Shown here piece by piece: positions 7,199 to 16,741 of a stretch of DNA of 47,241 nucleotides; the stretch's first letter is position 1, and each line of letters starts with the position of its first letter. The position numbers and the translations under genes are program-made. This DNA comes from Bacteroidota bacterium (GTDB lineage: Bacteria > Bacteroidota > Bacteroidia > Chitinophagales > LD1), in contig CANJVG010000013.1 of the NCBI GenBank assembly GCA_947478005.1, positions 1 through 47,241 of the forward strand, written 5' to 3'. The notes below the pieces were generated by a model. The model was given only the letters and a program-made list of their open reading frames with translations. It ran no database searches and was not told the origin of the DNA.

Positions 7199-8275
7199 AT
7201 GACTCCCGCACAGGTATTTAATTTAGTAATAACAAAGGAGTATCCTGCTACCCTAGTTCATTTCCTCACCGACCGGTGCAATGCCCGATGCCCATTTTGT
7301 TTTATAGACTTTGATTCTCCGCAACACGGCAAAAACGAACTGAGCTTGCCGGAGATAGAAGATATAACCAAGCAGTTGCCCCGATCTTTAATGAACGTAA
7401 ATTTTACAGGTGGTGAACCCTTTTTGCGCAACGATATCTATGAAGTTGCCAAGGCCTATTTCACCAACTCAGCGGTTCAAAGCATTTTCATAACGTCTAA
7501 TGGATACTTTACCGAAAGGATAAAAAACTTTTGCCTGAGAATTTTAAAAGAATTTCCCGACAAAGAAGTTTTCATAGCTCTTTCCATTGATGACTTTCCA
7601 GAGAGCCACGATAAAATCAGAAAGGTAAAAGGCTTGTTCACTAAGTGCATGGAAACCTTTGCTATGCTGAAACAACTTCCGGTAAATGTTCGTCCTTCAG
7701 TATCTATCACTGTTTCGCAGGAGAACTACCAGCATGCAGAAGCTATTTACGAACTGCTGATAAATGAATATGGGGTTGATGCTATACAGTTGATAATGGT
7801 GCGAAGCGAAGGAGTATTTAAGTTTGATGAAAATTTCCGACAGCCCATGTTGCAGGTATATTCCAAACTTTCCGAGCGGTTAAAGGAAGACTATAGCACC
7901 AATCGGTTGAAAGGATTTAACCGGCATTCGGTGCGAGGTAAAATTCTTAATAAAAAGAATGAACTTTCCCGAAATATTCTGACGCAATATTTACATACTC
8001 CTCATTATATGCATCCCTGCCGAGCTGCCGCTTTGTTCGGAGTTATCACCGCTACTGGCGATGTTTATCCATGCGAGGTATTGAGCAAATCAATGGGAAA
8101 TTTACGTCAATACAATTACGACTTAAGGCAGTTATGGCAAGATAAAGCCGCGGAGGATGTCCGTTCGTTTATTTCCAAAACCAATTGCAACTGCGAATAT
8201 GAGTGCGCCATGAGTGTAAACATTCTTTCCAATCCTAAATATTTTCCGGCTGTTGTTGCGGGTTTGGTTCAATGA
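7199..8275 (+). CDS. Radical SAM/SPASM-type protein A
   Basis: A 358-residue radical SAM enzyme. The [4Fe-4S] motif is Cys27-x3-Cys31-x2-Cys34 (DRCNARCPFCF), followed by FTGGEP at 69-74. The C-terminal end holds a SPASM-like set of cysteines (HPCRAA, DVYPCEVL, then NCNCEYECAM) likely to bind extra Fe-S clusters. Such enzymes cleave S-adenosylmethionine to start radical chemistry, often on peptides and sometimes on sugars or small molecules. It overlaps the following glycosyltransferase by 4 bp (ATGA), so the two are co-translated. No precursor peptide is evident beside it. Confidence 0.88.
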   Translation: MTPAQVFNLVITKEYPATLVHFLTDRCNARCPFCFIDFDSPQHGKNELSLPEIEDITKQLPRSLMNVNFTGGEPFLRNDIYEVAKAYFTNSAVQSIFITSNGYFTERIKNFCLRILKEFPDKEVFIALSIDDFPESHDKIRKVKGLFTKCMETFAMLKQLPVNVRPSVSITVSQENYQHAEAIYELLINEYGVDAIQLIMVRSEGVFKFDENFRQPMLQVYSKLSERLKEDYSTNRLKGFNRHSVRGKILNKKNELSRNILTQYLHTPHYMHPCRAAALFGVITATGDVYPCEVLSKSMGNLRQYNYDLRQLWQDKAAEDVRSFISKTNCNCEYECAMSVNILSNPKYFPAVVAGLVQ

Positions 8276-9264
8276 AAGAAGTAAGCATCATTATTCCGTC
8301 TGTAAAATGGGAGCCATTTACGGAGCAATGTGTTACCACCTGCGCCAATTTATTTCCGCAATCGAAAATTATTCTGATTCTGAATGACCAAACTCCGGTA
8401 AAGCGTTCGATTCAGAACCTCACTGTTTTGTATGGCCATGAAGGGACTATCTCTCTCAAGAGAAATATAGCCGTAAAGGCGGCCAAAACCGAGTTTGTTG
8501 CTTTTATAGACAGCGATGCTTATCCGCATAAAGATTGGTTGGACAACGCTTTGCAAACCCTCAAAACGGATACAAGCATTGGAATGGCGGGTGGACCCAA
8601 TATATCGCCACCTGCACAAGAGCAGGAAAGAACTCTGGTAGGCATGGCAACTAAAAGTTGGCTGGTGGCCGGTAAGTGGAATTTCTATAAGTCAGAAACC
8701 TCCTCTGCGCGCTATTGCGACAACCTGCCTTCCTGCAATCTTATTTTACGAAAGAGCTTATTTGAAGAATTGAATGGAATGAATAAAGAACTGGAGGTGG
8801 GAGAGGACACGGATTTTTGTGCCCGGATGATTGCTGCTGGGCATCTCGTATATTTCAATCCGAAAGTAGTTGTGTATCATTACGACCGAAAAATCTCAGA
8901 CTACTTTCGACAGCGAATAGTCCGTGGAGCCGGTGTGTTTTTACTTCTTTCTAGCAGTTCACCACAGAAGGAAAATCTTTATACCTATTTGCTACTTCAG
9001 CCGGTATTTACTTTGTTGTTTTGGTTATCGTTTCCATTAGGTCTTTGGTGGCAGTCTTGGTTATATTTAATGATAATATTTGGCGGCATATATTTACTCC
9101 TGATAATTAGGGAAGCATTTAAACACAGCACTAGAATGAAATATTTACCAATGGTGATTGCGCTTATACTCGCAGGAAATATTCTGCCGGGAGTTGGTTT
9201 TATTTTGAAGGCTTTTCATCTGTTACCTTCGCTACAGTCTTTTTACAGAAATGATAAAGGCTAA
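8272..9264 (+). CDS. Family 2 glycosyltransferase with C-terminal membrane segments
   Basis: A 330-residue GT-A-fold enzyme. The N-terminus starts with the nucleotide-binding strand VSIIIPSV. The metal-binding DxD is Asp80-Ser-Asp82 (FIDSDAYP), and the acceptor-side motif is GEDTDFCARM near 178-187. Two or three hydrophobic segments occupy about residues 235-320. It probably transfers a sugar from a nucleotide donor onto a lipid-linked or membrane acceptor. The start overlaps the upstream radical SAM gene by 4 bp. Its stop codon overlaps, on the other strand, the stop of the convergent radical SAM gene by 3 bp (9261-9264). Confidence 0.88.
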   Translation: MKEVSIIIPSVKWEPFTEQCVTTCANLFPQSKIILILNDQTPVKRSIQNLTVLYGHEGTISLKRNIAVKAAKTEFVAFIDSDAYPHKDWLDNALQTLKTDTSIGMAGGPNISPPAQEQERTLVGMATKSWLVAGKWNFYKSETSSARYCDNLPSCNLILRKSLFEELNGMNKELEVGEDTDFCARMIAAGHLVYFNPKVVVYHYDRKISDYFRQRIVRGAGVFLLLSSSSPQKENLYTYLLLQPVFTLLFWLSFPLGLWWQSWLYLMIIFGGIYLLLIIREAFKHSTRMKYLPMVIALILAGNILPGVGFILKAFHLLPSLQSFYRNDKG

Positions 9265-10298
9265 ACTAAATTTCCCAGAATACTTTGATAAGCCTCGCAA
9301 GGTTGCCAGCACTGCGGGCATTGCCCTTGCCAAATTTCCTGTTGCAATTTTTTTGTTTCAGGCAGGTTCCATATTTTTTCTAAATCAAAATTATGGTCAC
9401 GAAGGTTGCCTAGTTTATGGTCATAAGTTACACATGGGTATACGTTTCCCCATGAGTCGATAAAACAGGAAGCATTTAGGGAATGGCAACGAACAGGTGT
9501 CTTTCCTGTTTCAAGATACTTTTCCACCTTTCCCAAATATCGGTTCTCCAAAAAGCTTACGGGTCCTCTGGTAATGCCTCTCGATTTTTGGTATTGCTTT
9601 AACTCTTGAATGATTATTTTCTCGGAACCGTCATCGGTTAATTCATTAGCGCCATTGTTATAAAAATGAGACGACTCATGCGCAATGTTTACGTGGAAAT
9701 CTCTGGGGTGCAAATCTGGTAAAACCTTTTTTACCGCTTCAAATGTTTGCCTATACAACCCCGCATTATGTTTCGACAGCGTCATCCCTAAAACCGCTTC
9801 TACACCTTTAATTTCCTGTAACTGTCTGAACGTATCTATCTGCCTCTTCCATCCTCCCTTTTTCCCTCTAATTTCATCATTGGTCTCCTCATCTCCATCT
9901 AGGCTCACCGTAATAATCATTTTGGGCGGACTCATTTTCATAATTTCCTTAACACCTTCTACCGTTTTTTTTGTAAAGTATCCATTGGTAGGAAAGTGAA
10001 TGAGTGCAAGGTCTTTACAATGTTTTAAAGAAGATTCAACGATGGAGACAAAATCGTTTCTTATCCATATTTCACCTCCGGTAAAATCAATCCAGTTAAA
10101 TCGGTTTGATTTTTCAAATAAGGTGGTAATTTCTTTTGTAGTCAATTCATCTTCGGGGCGTTTCTGCCAAATATTGCAGGTCTTACATTTGTAATTGCAC
10201 CAATAGGTTAAAACGAAAGTTAACTTATATGGAAATGGAAGTCTGCCAAAATTAGAGGATAGAATATTCTTTGCGAGGTTTAATCTTTCTCGAACCAT
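9261..10298 (-). CDS. Radical SAM/SPASM-type protein B
   Basis: A 345-residue radical SAM enzyme. The cluster motif is Cys34-x3-Cys38-x2-Cys41 (YWCNYKCKTCNIW), followed by DFTGGEIW at 71-78 (GGEI where many members have GGEP). The C-terminal SPASM-like region contains VRCHSLNASCFID, NVYPCVTYD and QCPQCWQPCEAY. It lies opposite in direction to the genes on both sides, convergent with the GT2 gene and divergent from the GT9 gene. Substrate unknown; the SPASM architecture is common in peptide- and sugar-modifying enzymes. Confidence 0.88.
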   Translation of the reverse strand: MVRERLNLAKNILSSNFGRLPFPYKLTFVLTYWCNYKCKTCNIWQKRPEDELTTKEITTLFEKSNRFNWIDFTGGEIWIRNDFVSIVESSLKHCKDLALIHFPTNGYFTKKTVEGVKEIMKMSPPKMIITVSLDGDEETNDEIRGKKGGWKRQIDTFRQLQEIKGVEAVLGMTLSKHNAGLYRQTFEAVKKVLPDLHPRDFHVNIAHESSHFYNNGANELTDDGSEKIIIQELKQYQKSRGITRGPVSFLENRYLGKVEKYLETGKTPVRCHSLNASCFIDSWGNVYPCVTYDHKLGNLRDHNFDLEKIWNLPETKKLQQEIWQGQCPQCWQPCEAYQSILGNLV

Positions 10299-10359
10299 TT
10301 ATTGTCAAAATAATGGTGCAAAATAGTGATTATTGTGTAAGCGATTTTTATTTTTCTCT

Positions 10360-10390
10360 TTTGAATTTACGTCTTGATGGAATATTTGTG
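10360..10390 (+). promoter_or_regulatory. Candidate promoter for the GT9 operon
   Basis: TTTG at 10360-10363 is followed by exactly 19 bases and then TATTTGTG at 10383-10390, five of six fixed positions of the Bacteroidota TTTG-N19-TAnnTTTG consensus. It lies 33 bp before the GT9 start, in the divergent gap with the radical SAM gene. Confidence 0.45.
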
Positions 10391-10423
10391 AAGTGCTCTT
10401 CAATATTTTAACCTTACTTTCAG

Positions 10424-11617
10424 ATGGACATTGCGAGACTTAGGAAATTCGACTTTTTTTTAGGCTCCATATTGATTGTGATGCTTCGTCCCGCCTCCAT
10501 TCTGCTGGGTACCATTTTAGGGCGTAATCACGACCTCACTATCAGGAAACAATTAGTGGTCATGAAGATTAAGGGGGGAGGAAGCCTGCTTCTTGCGCTA
10601 CCAGCTATGCTTTCACTTCGAAAAAAATACCCTGACAAAACATTTACTCTGATTACTTCAACTGAGGTTAAGCCGTTTGCCGACTTAATGGGTGTTTTTG
10701 ATGAAATTGTGCTTGTGGATACTTCTCGTTTTATTTCCTTTTTCACCTCTTCTCTATCAGCCCTACAAAAGGCATGGCGTGCAGATGGCCTCATAAACTT
10801 TGAGATACATTCAAAACTCACCACAGTTTTCTCTTCTTTATCTTGCGCAAGAAACAGATTTGGTTTTTATCACGAAACCAATTCCTGGCAAAGGGATGTT
10901 ATTACACATCTTTTTTTCTACAATATCACTTCGCCTGTTTATGTAAATTATAATCAGGTAGCGCTTGCTTTGGGGGCAGAGATTTTACCATATAGAGAAG
11001 TTTCCGAGTTTTTTGTTCAGCATAATAAGCTTAAAAACAGTCTTCATGAGGAGCAAGAAATCAAAGTTGTATTAACTCCTTTTTGTTCCGACTTGGGTAA
11101 GGAGCGCGAATTTTTTCCTGAACATTGGGCAAAAATTTTAAAAACTAAATTCGAAAATAAGCCACCTCTGCTGATTATTCTGGGTGGAGTAAGCGATACT
11201 AGCCGCGCTTCTGTATTAGAGATTTATTTGAAGAAAGCATTGCCCGATTTTATTATTGATAATCGTGTGGGGCAAACAACACTTTACGAATCTGTTTTAA
11301 TCATAAAATCTGCACAAGAGCTTTTAACTATTGATTCCGGCCTTAATCATGTTGCCCGATTGATAGGCGGAGATATCCATGTTACTTCATATTGGGGACC
11401 AACCGACCCAATTACTCGTCTTGCTCCATTTTCGAATCTTAAAGAAACGGTGGTTTACACAAAACTATTTTGTTCACCCTGCGTTCATGTTGTTACCACA
11501 CCACCATGCAAGGGAAATAATATTTGCATGAAGCAGTATGCCAAGCAAGACCTTAATCAATATTCTACTGGTGGATGGATGATAATTTCAAACAGCGCAA
11601 CACCGAGAAACATTTGA
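10424..11617 (+). CDS. Family 9 glycosyltransferase (heptosyltransferase-like)
   Basis: A 397-residue GT-B-fold protein. The N-terminal domain contains VVMKIKGGGSLLLALPAM (the G-rich loop usually reading GD in heptosyltransferases) and LRKKYPDKTFTLIT. The C-terminal donor domain contains LIILGG, the characteristic LLTIDSGLNHVARL, and SYWGPTDP. The C-terminal cysteines in FCSPC and MKQYAK agree with the family ending. GT9 enzymes add heptose or related sugars to lipopolysaccharide core or other surface glycans from the cytoplasmic side. The membrane protein gene follows after 4 bp, so they form an operon. Donor sugar not determinable. Confidence 0.85.
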   Translation: MDIARLRKFDFFLGSILIVMLRPASILLGTILGRNHDLTIRKQLVVMKIKGGGSLLLALPAMLSLRKKYPDKTFTLITSTEVKPFADLMGVFDEIVLVDTSRFISFFTSSLSALQKAWRADGLINFEIHSKLTTVFSSLSCARNRFGFYHETNSWQRDVITHLFFYNITSPVYVNYNQVALALGAEILPYREVSEFFVQHNKLKNSLHEEQEIKVVLTPFCSDLGKEREFFPEHWAKILKTKFENKPPLLIILGGVSDTSRASVLEIYLKKALPDFIIDNRVGQTTLYESVLIIKSAQELLTIDSGLNHVARLIGGDIHVTSYWGPTDPITRLAPFSNLKETVVYTKLFCSPCVHVVTTPPCKGNNICMKQYAKQDLNQYSTGGWMIISNSATPRNI

Positions 11618-11621
11618 TGCA

Positions 11622-13310
11622 ATGAGGGGAGTAGTTAGAATTAAGGGGTTCGTGTATGAATATTATTCAGCAAAAAGTAAATCCCTTCTTGCATTTGCTT
11701 TTGCCTTGCTATTGATTTTACCAAGTTTTATTTGGATTGTTCTTGATAGAGGTATATGGCGAGGCGACCCAGTGGGTTACGCACTCGGTTCCGTATCGCT
11801 ATATCAAAAAATGATAACCGACCAATCATTATGGTTCCGATATTTGTTTGGCGGTTACAAAGGACCTTTCATATTGTGGATAGGCCAGTTCTTTGTAGTT
11901 CTAGGTAAATTAATTGGTTCCCTAAACTTCGCTCTTCTACTTATACCTCTAGCTGCATCTTTCATTTCGTTAGTTCTTCTATTCAAAAGTTTTGAATCGT
12001 TGTTCAAAAGCAAATTAATTGCAGTATGCGGATGTTTAGCGGTTGCTTCTTCACCTTTGTTTAACGGCCTTTCAACCGGATTTTGGGTAGAACCAATTCA
12101 GGTAGCTATTACCTCATGGTTCATTTATGCTATGGTAAGGACAACCAAGTGGAATTTCTATTCCGCGCTTTCTCAATTTATTATTGCGCTATCACTCGCC
12201 ATGCTAATAAAGGTTTCCTCCCCTTTATATATTATAGGTCCGATTGTCGCTTTTTGGTTTAGAATTTTTAAAGGAAACCCATCCATGAAAATAAGCGGAG
12301 AGAGCTTTCTTTTTCTGGCCATTTCCCTTTTATTCTTTCTGCCAACTGCTGTTTTTTACCTACATAATTTGAAGGAAATACTGGCATTTGCTCATTTTGC
12401 AGCGACTAGCCCCCTATTTGGTTCCGAAGCCGCTAAACTCGACCTTTGGATGGGAAATATATGCAACGGAATTTTTCTAAAAAATGCATATTGCCTAGCG
12501 CTCCTGTTGCATTTATTTGGTATTATAAAGACACTTAAAATTAAGTCTTACCGTAATTTTTCCCTCATTTTCGTTGTTGCATTTTTTCAAATAGGTTTAT
12601 TTTTTTGTGCCTGGCTTCGATCGTCTAATATCGACCCAAGATATTTTTTACCAGCACTCCCTTATTTTGCTATTCTGATATGTTGGGGCTTGGCTGCAAT
12701 TAATAATACAATAGTAAACATCCTGTCAATCGCTGTATTTCTGATTCAGTTTATAACAGTTAGTGGATTCTCTTTTGGTGTTTTTCAAATAAACCCTTCC
12801 TATGGAATGATACGTCCATTGATAAGAGAACCCGAAAGAGGTATGAATATCATGCATGATTTAATGCCTTTAGCGAAGCAAGACTCTGCTATTGTTTTTG
12901 ATTTAAACCCAGAGCTTGGTGTTGCTGAATTTCAGTATGAACTTGCCAAACAGAATTTAACCGGCAACTGGGATAAAAGCAACGTTGACATCAGTTCCTT
13001 CTTTAATTATACTCACCAGGAAATTGATACCGGAAAAATTAGTGTGGAATTGGTTTGGAAAAACCTGCTTGCCTACAACCCCGATTTTTACATTACGTGG
13101 AATTCAAGACTTTCTCCCCAATTAGCAGAAAAAGAGATAAAGAGAATTGACGTTTATAATGCAGTCACAGTGAAGGCACGATGGGCTTTAGCTGAAAAAA
13201 TGAAAAACTGTGCTCTTTATGAATGCGCGACATTACCTTCCTACCCGGAATTATTAATTTATAAACGTTGCGATATTCAGTTGCCTGGCCTATTGAAAGA
13301 TCTTCATTGA
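11622..13310 (+). CDS. GT-C-like multi-pass membrane glycosyltransferase
   Basis: A 562-residue integral membrane protein with about ten to twelve hydrophobic segments, the first at about residues 22-40. The first external loop contains WRGDPVGYA, where an acidic residue fits the catalytic Asp of GT-C (ArnT/PMT-like) enzymes. The last 150 residues form a soluble domain. Such proteins use polyprenyl-phosphate sugars to glycosylate lipids or proteins outside the cytoplasm. It follows GT9 by 4 bp, and its stop overlaps a 29-codon hydrophobic ORF. This gene and GT9 look AT-richer than the flanking radical SAM genes, which may reflect separate acquisition. Confidence 0.68.
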   Translation: MRGVVRIKGFVYEYYSAKSKSLLAFAFALLLILPSFIWIVLDRGIWRGDPVGYALGSVSLYQKMITDQSLWFRYLFGGYKGPFILWIGQFFVVLGKLIGSLNFALLLIPLAASFISLVLLFKSFESLFKSKLIAVCGCLAVASSPLFNGLSTGFWVEPIQVAITSWFIYAMVRTTKWNFYSALSQFIIALSLAMLIKVSSPLYIIGPIVAFWFRIFKGNPSMKISGESFLFLAISLLFFLPTAVFYLHNLKEILAFAHFAATSPLFGSEAAKLDLWMGNICNGIFLKNAYCLALLLHLFGIIKTLKIKSYRNFSLIFVVAFFQIGLFFCAWLRSSNIDPRYFLPALPYFAILICWGLAAINNTIVNILSIAVFLIQFITVSGFSFGVFQINPSYGMIRPLIREPERGMNIMHDLMPLAKQDSAIVFDLNPELGVAEFQYELAKQNLTGNWDKSNVDISSFFNYTHQEIDTGKISVELVWKNLLAYNPDFYITWNSRLSPQLAEKEIKRIDVYNAVTVKARWALAEKMKNCALYECATLPSYPELLIYKRCDIQLPGLLKDLH

Positions 13311-13399
13311 TGATTGATACATTTTTACAAGCCGGCAAATTTATGCTATCCATATTTTGCCTAATCATTCCAATGTATTTTTTAAGTTTGATTACCTAA
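13310..13399 (+). CDS. 29-codon hydrophobic small ORF
   Basis: ATG at 13310 overlaps the stop of the membrane glycosyltransferase (TGATG), and the frame runs to TAA at 13397-13399. The product begins MIDTFLQAGKF and continues as a single hydrophobic span (MLSIFCLIIPMYFLSLIT). The TGATG overlap would allow translational coupling and the peptide looks like a one-span membrane protein. Chance is a real alternative because AT-rich gaps often encode hydrophobic stretches. The twitch radical SAM gene starts 17 bp downstream. Confidence 0.3.
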   Translation: MIDTFLQAGKFMLSIFCLIIPMYFLSLIT

Positions 13400-13415
13400 A
13401 CCTTCAACCGGATTT

Positions 13416-14714
13416 ATGATTGGATGGAACACGATTGACGATTTGCTTACGCTGAAATCTTCGCAGAAACATAAACTGCTGAAAAAATCGGAGGTATTCT
13501 GTATGGCGCCTTGGCTGCAATTACATGCTCAAACCGATGGAAAAATTTCCCCTTGTTGTATGACTTCAGTGCATGATGGAAATGAAATCGGCAATTTGCG
13601 GGAAAACCCCAACCTGCTCGATTCGTGGAACTCGGAAAACATGAAACAACTGCGGCAGAATATGTTGAAAGGGGAAAAGAGTTCGCTTTGCAACAATTGT
13701 TATAAATACGAAGAGTTGGGTAAGTTCAGTGAGCGGATGCAGTACAATCAGGACTTTAAGCATTATTTTAAACGAATAAAATCTACCGCACCAGACGGCA
13801 CACTGACCGAAAATACAGTTCCCATTATTGACATTCGATTTTCTAATAAGTGTAATTATAAGTGTAGAATATGCAATAGTGATTATAGTTCGTTGTGGTA
13901 TGAAGAGGAATTGAAGCTGGGGAAAAATGACCCGAATAAACCGAAGGAAATGAGGGTAGCTAAAGATGAAGCTGCCTTTTGGAAATCCTACAAAAGTTTG
14001 TTGCCCGATGTAAAACGCCTTCATTTTGCAGGAGGGGAACCGCTGTTTATGGATGAGCATTATCAAATCTTGGAGCATCTCATTTCTATTGGCAATACCG
14101 ATGTGCATTTAACTTACAACACTAATTTCTCTACTCTTCGCTACAAGAAATATACTGTAATCGACCTTTGGAATAAATTTAAAACAGTCAGTATTTGGGC
14201 GAGTTTAGATGGAATGGAAGAAAGAGGCGATTACCAGCGCAAAGGTCAGAAATGGAAAGAGATTGAAGAGAACATTCGCACGGTGCAAGAGAAATGCCCG
14301 CATGTTTTCTTTGGCGTAAACATTACGGTAAGTCTTTTCAATGTGCTTCACATTCCTGCTTTTTACAAGCACTTGGTGCAAAACAAATTTGTGAAGCCGG
14401 ATAGGGTGAATCTATATCCTCTTTTTTATCCGCATGCTTTTACAGTTACTAACATGACACCAGTGTTAAAGGAAAAAGTATTACAACAGTTTGGTAGCTT
14501 TGAAAAGGAATACCTTCATTCTCTCTCTGGCTCTTTAAAAATTAAAGACCATATTACAGCAATCATCAACTATATGTTATCCGAGCAAGTGTCGCGGCAA
14601 AAGGAATTTCAACAGAAGATTAGCGAAGTGGATGAAATCAGAAATGAAAAGTTCACCTCTGTTTTTCCAGAACTTGCTGAATTGATGAGCACAGACAATG
14701 TGCCTGTAAATTAG
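13416..14714 (+). CDS. Radical SAM protein with N-terminal twitch domain, copy 1
   Basis: A 432-residue protein. An N-terminal twitch/SPASM-like half carries Cys29, Cys47, Cys48, Cys92 and Cys95 (FCMAPW, SPCCMT, CNNCYKYE). The radical SAM core follows with Cys146-x3-Cys150-x2-Cys153 (NKCNYKCRICN) and the AdoMet motif LHFAGGEPLF. This inverted order, accessory cluster first, defines the N-terminal-twitch radical SAM family, whose substrates are largely unknown. A second copy at 16742 matches along its whole length, including FSERMQYN and ASLDGM. It ends 37 bp before a convergent radical SAM gene. Confidence 0.85.
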   Translation: MIGWNTIDDLLTLKSSQKHKLLKKSEVFCMAPWLQLHAQTDGKISPCCMTSVHDGNEIGNLRENPNLLDSWNSENMKQLRQNMLKGEKSSLCNNCYKYEELGKFSERMQYNQDFKHYFKRIKSTAPDGTLTENTVPIIDIRFSNKCNYKCRICNSDYSSLWYEEELKLGKNDPNKPKEMRVAKDEAAFWKSYKSLLPDVKRLHFAGGEPLFMDEHYQILEHLISIGNTDVHLTYNTNFSTLRYKKYTVIDLWNKFKTVSIWASLDGMEERGDYQRKGQKWKEIEENIRTVQEKCPHVFFGVNITVSLFNVLHIPAFYKHLVQNKFVKPDRVNLYPLFYPHAFTVTNMTPVLKEKVLQQFGSFEKEYLHSLSGSLKIKDHITAIINYMLSEQVSRQKEFQQKISEVDEIRNEKFTSVFPELAELMSTDNVPVN

Positions 14715-14746
14715 TAGCTGAATTAAAATAAGGCAGAGAGCTACTA
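14712..14746. terminator. Weak bidirectional hairpin between convergent radical SAM genes
   Basis: TAGTAGCT (14712-14719) and AGCTACTA (14739-14746) are perfect inverted copies around a 19-base loop, including the stop codon of the upstream gene. The T-run is poor on both sides, so termination activity is uncertain. Confidence 0.25.
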
Positions 14747-14750
14747 TTGC

Positions 14751-16628
14751 TTATCTTCTCAACAAGACGGCATCTTCTCTTTCCTGGTTCTTTCTTTTCT
14801 CCTCTTGAAGTAGAAGTTGTTTCGACAGTTCTTCCGATGAGTTGGCATCTATATCGCGAAGCATTTTAGGAAGCGGTCCGCTTAATGCACGTGCATAAAA
14901 CATGTCTTCCGCAATGGTGGCAGAACTAAACTGATAGGCCAGCTTTATTTTCGCTTTATATTCCACCAACTTCTGTTTTTGCTCTTCGACACTTCTCCCG
15001 TTGGCACTTTCTAAATGTGTTTTTATTTTATCGAACAAGCGTTGGCTTAGTTCAGTGGCTGTGCCATCTATTTTTATTTCCCATTCTTCTTTAGGCGGTT
15101 CATAAAATCCTTCTTTGGCATTAATGGCTACCGGCTTGGTTTTTTCTTTGCCTAGCAAATGCAATATTTTTCTGAAACCCGTAGCTTCTCTCTGTATGCC
15201 TTGTAGTTCATCCCAACGGGCAAGCAAAAAAGATTTATCCTTATTGGTCCAAGAGGAGAAGTATTTCACATAGAGCGGGTCGCCAAAGTAAAAAGTGAAC
15301 TTTCCCTTTCTGGCTCTGCGAGTTGTTTCCAACACATCCATCAGCAACAAAAAGCGTTCCTTCCTTTTTTCAATCGTATTCAAACCACTCACCCAATCCC
15401 ATTGAATGTTGGAATTATATTTTACAATACCCGGCCTATCGTGCAGATACTTTGCATTGGGACCAAACGCATTGGCAGTAACATGACTTAATACATTGGG
15501 GTTTTGAATAAACCAATTCAGCGTTTCCTTAAAATTATCATCCGTTTCTGTAGGGTATCCATAAATAATCCACGATTCGGTTTTAATTCCTTCATCAGCA
15601 AATAAACGACATGTTTTATCGGCATCGTCATAGCGCGATGATTTGCCCATAGCATGTTGTACATCGGTAGAAAAACTTTCCACTCCCAACGACACGCGTT
15701 CCATTCCACTCCTTCTCAATTTGCTTACATAGGGTTGGGTCAACATCTTTTCTACACGCGTTCCATAAACACTCCATGGCATCACCAACCCTTCGGCCAG
15801 CACCAGTTCGCAATACTCGTCCAACTGTTTGAAGGTGATATGCGAAATGAGCGAATCGTCATTAAACATATATTCCTTAATGCCATACTCTTTTACGTTT
15901 CGTTTTAGCTCCTCAAAAACCAAACGACCGGTGCGGGTGCGCTGCGTTAAGTGATTCCATTTGTTTTCGCAGTAGTTGCAATTTAAGATGCAGCCTCTGG
16001 AAAAAAGAATGGGTAAGCGACCCGGGCAGGGGTATGCCTTTAAATCAAAATCGGTGAAATCGGGCAGCGGGATGGTGTTAATATTTTGCTGCATGCCCGG
16101 ACCGGTATAGTAAACAGAGCCATCAGGTTTTCGAAGCCATACCTGTTTCACTTTATGAATATCGCCTTTCTGCTCTATGCACCTCACAAAATCAACCAAC
16201 AGGTTTTCGCCTTCGCCTTCAATGATGTAATCCGAAAACTTATACGCTTGTTCAATATTGTCCTGATTTTCGCGCGTTAAACTGGGGCCGCCCGAAACGA
16301 TGATTACGTTAGGCAATAGCCTCTTTACTTCTTTGGCAACAAGACCCGTGTTTTTAGTGTTTGATACCAACAAACTAAACCCAACTATATCGGGTTTTTG
16401 GTCCGCTATTTGTTTGGCCCAGTTTTTATAAAGATGAGGGTGAGTTGCTACATATTGTTCGGCAGGCACATCGCCCAAGGCCGAAACCATGATAGGCCTA
16501 AATTGAACCGAGAAATCAATACATGTGCAATCGTAACCCGCTTGCGCTAAACTCGATTTGAGAAATGCAAGTGCCAAGGGCGGGGTTACTGAATCCCAAA
16601 CAGGCGCTAAGGCTAATACTACTTTCAT
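14751..16628 (-). CDS. B12-binding-domain radical SAM protein
   Basis: A 625-residue protein. Residues 1-150 resemble a cobalamin-binding Rossmann-like domain (LALAPVWDSVTPPLAL, then DIVGFSLLVSN and VIIVSGGPSLT), without a DxHxxG motif. The radical SAM core has Cys213-x3-Cys217-x2-Cys220 (RGCILNCNYCE), followed by EYMFNDDSL and SLGVESFS. The last 150 residues are a charged helical tail (EEKRKNQERED) of unknown role. Class-B-like members methylate unactivated carbons or rearrange rings. It lies on the minus strand between the two twitch-type paralogues, convergent with copy 1 and divergent from copy 2. Confidence 0.85.
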   Translation of the reverse strand: MKVVLALAPVWDSVTPPLALAFLKSSLAQAGYDCTCIDFSVQFRPIMVSALGDVPAEQYVATHPHLYKNWAKQIADQKPDIVGFSLLVSNTKNTGLVAKEVKRLLPNVIIVSGGPSLTRENQDNIEQAYKFSDYIIEGEGENLLVDFVRCIEQKGDIHKVKQVWLRKPDGSVYYTGPGMQQNINTIPLPDFTDFDLKAYPCPGRLPILFSRGCILNCNYCENKWNHLTQRTRTGRLVFEELKRNVKEYGIKEYMFNDDSLISHITFKQLDEYCELVLAEGLVMPWSVYGTRVEKMLTQPYVSKLRRSGMERVSLGVESFSTDVQHAMGKSSRYDDADKTCRLFADEGIKTESWIIYGYPTETDDNFKETLNWFIQNPNVLSHVTANAFGPNAKYLHDRPGIVKYNSNIQWDWVSGLNTIEKRKERFLLLMDVLETTRRARKGKFTFYFGDPLYVKYFSSWTNKDKSFLLARWDELQGIQREATGFRKILHLLGKEKTKPVAINAKEGFYEPPKEEWEIKIDGTATELSQRLFDKIKTHLESANGRSVEEQKQKLVEYKAKIKLAYQFSSATIAEDMFYARALSGPLPKMLRDIDANSSEELSKQLLLQEEKRKNQEREDAVLLRR

Positions 16629-16741
16629 CTGTCCGAATTATTATTGTTTGTAAAGATGAAAAAAATGCGGGAGAATGAATAACTTTAGTTGAGTAGACAA
16701 AGGCATTTGGAGAATACCGTAAATTTTCCAATCATTATGAA

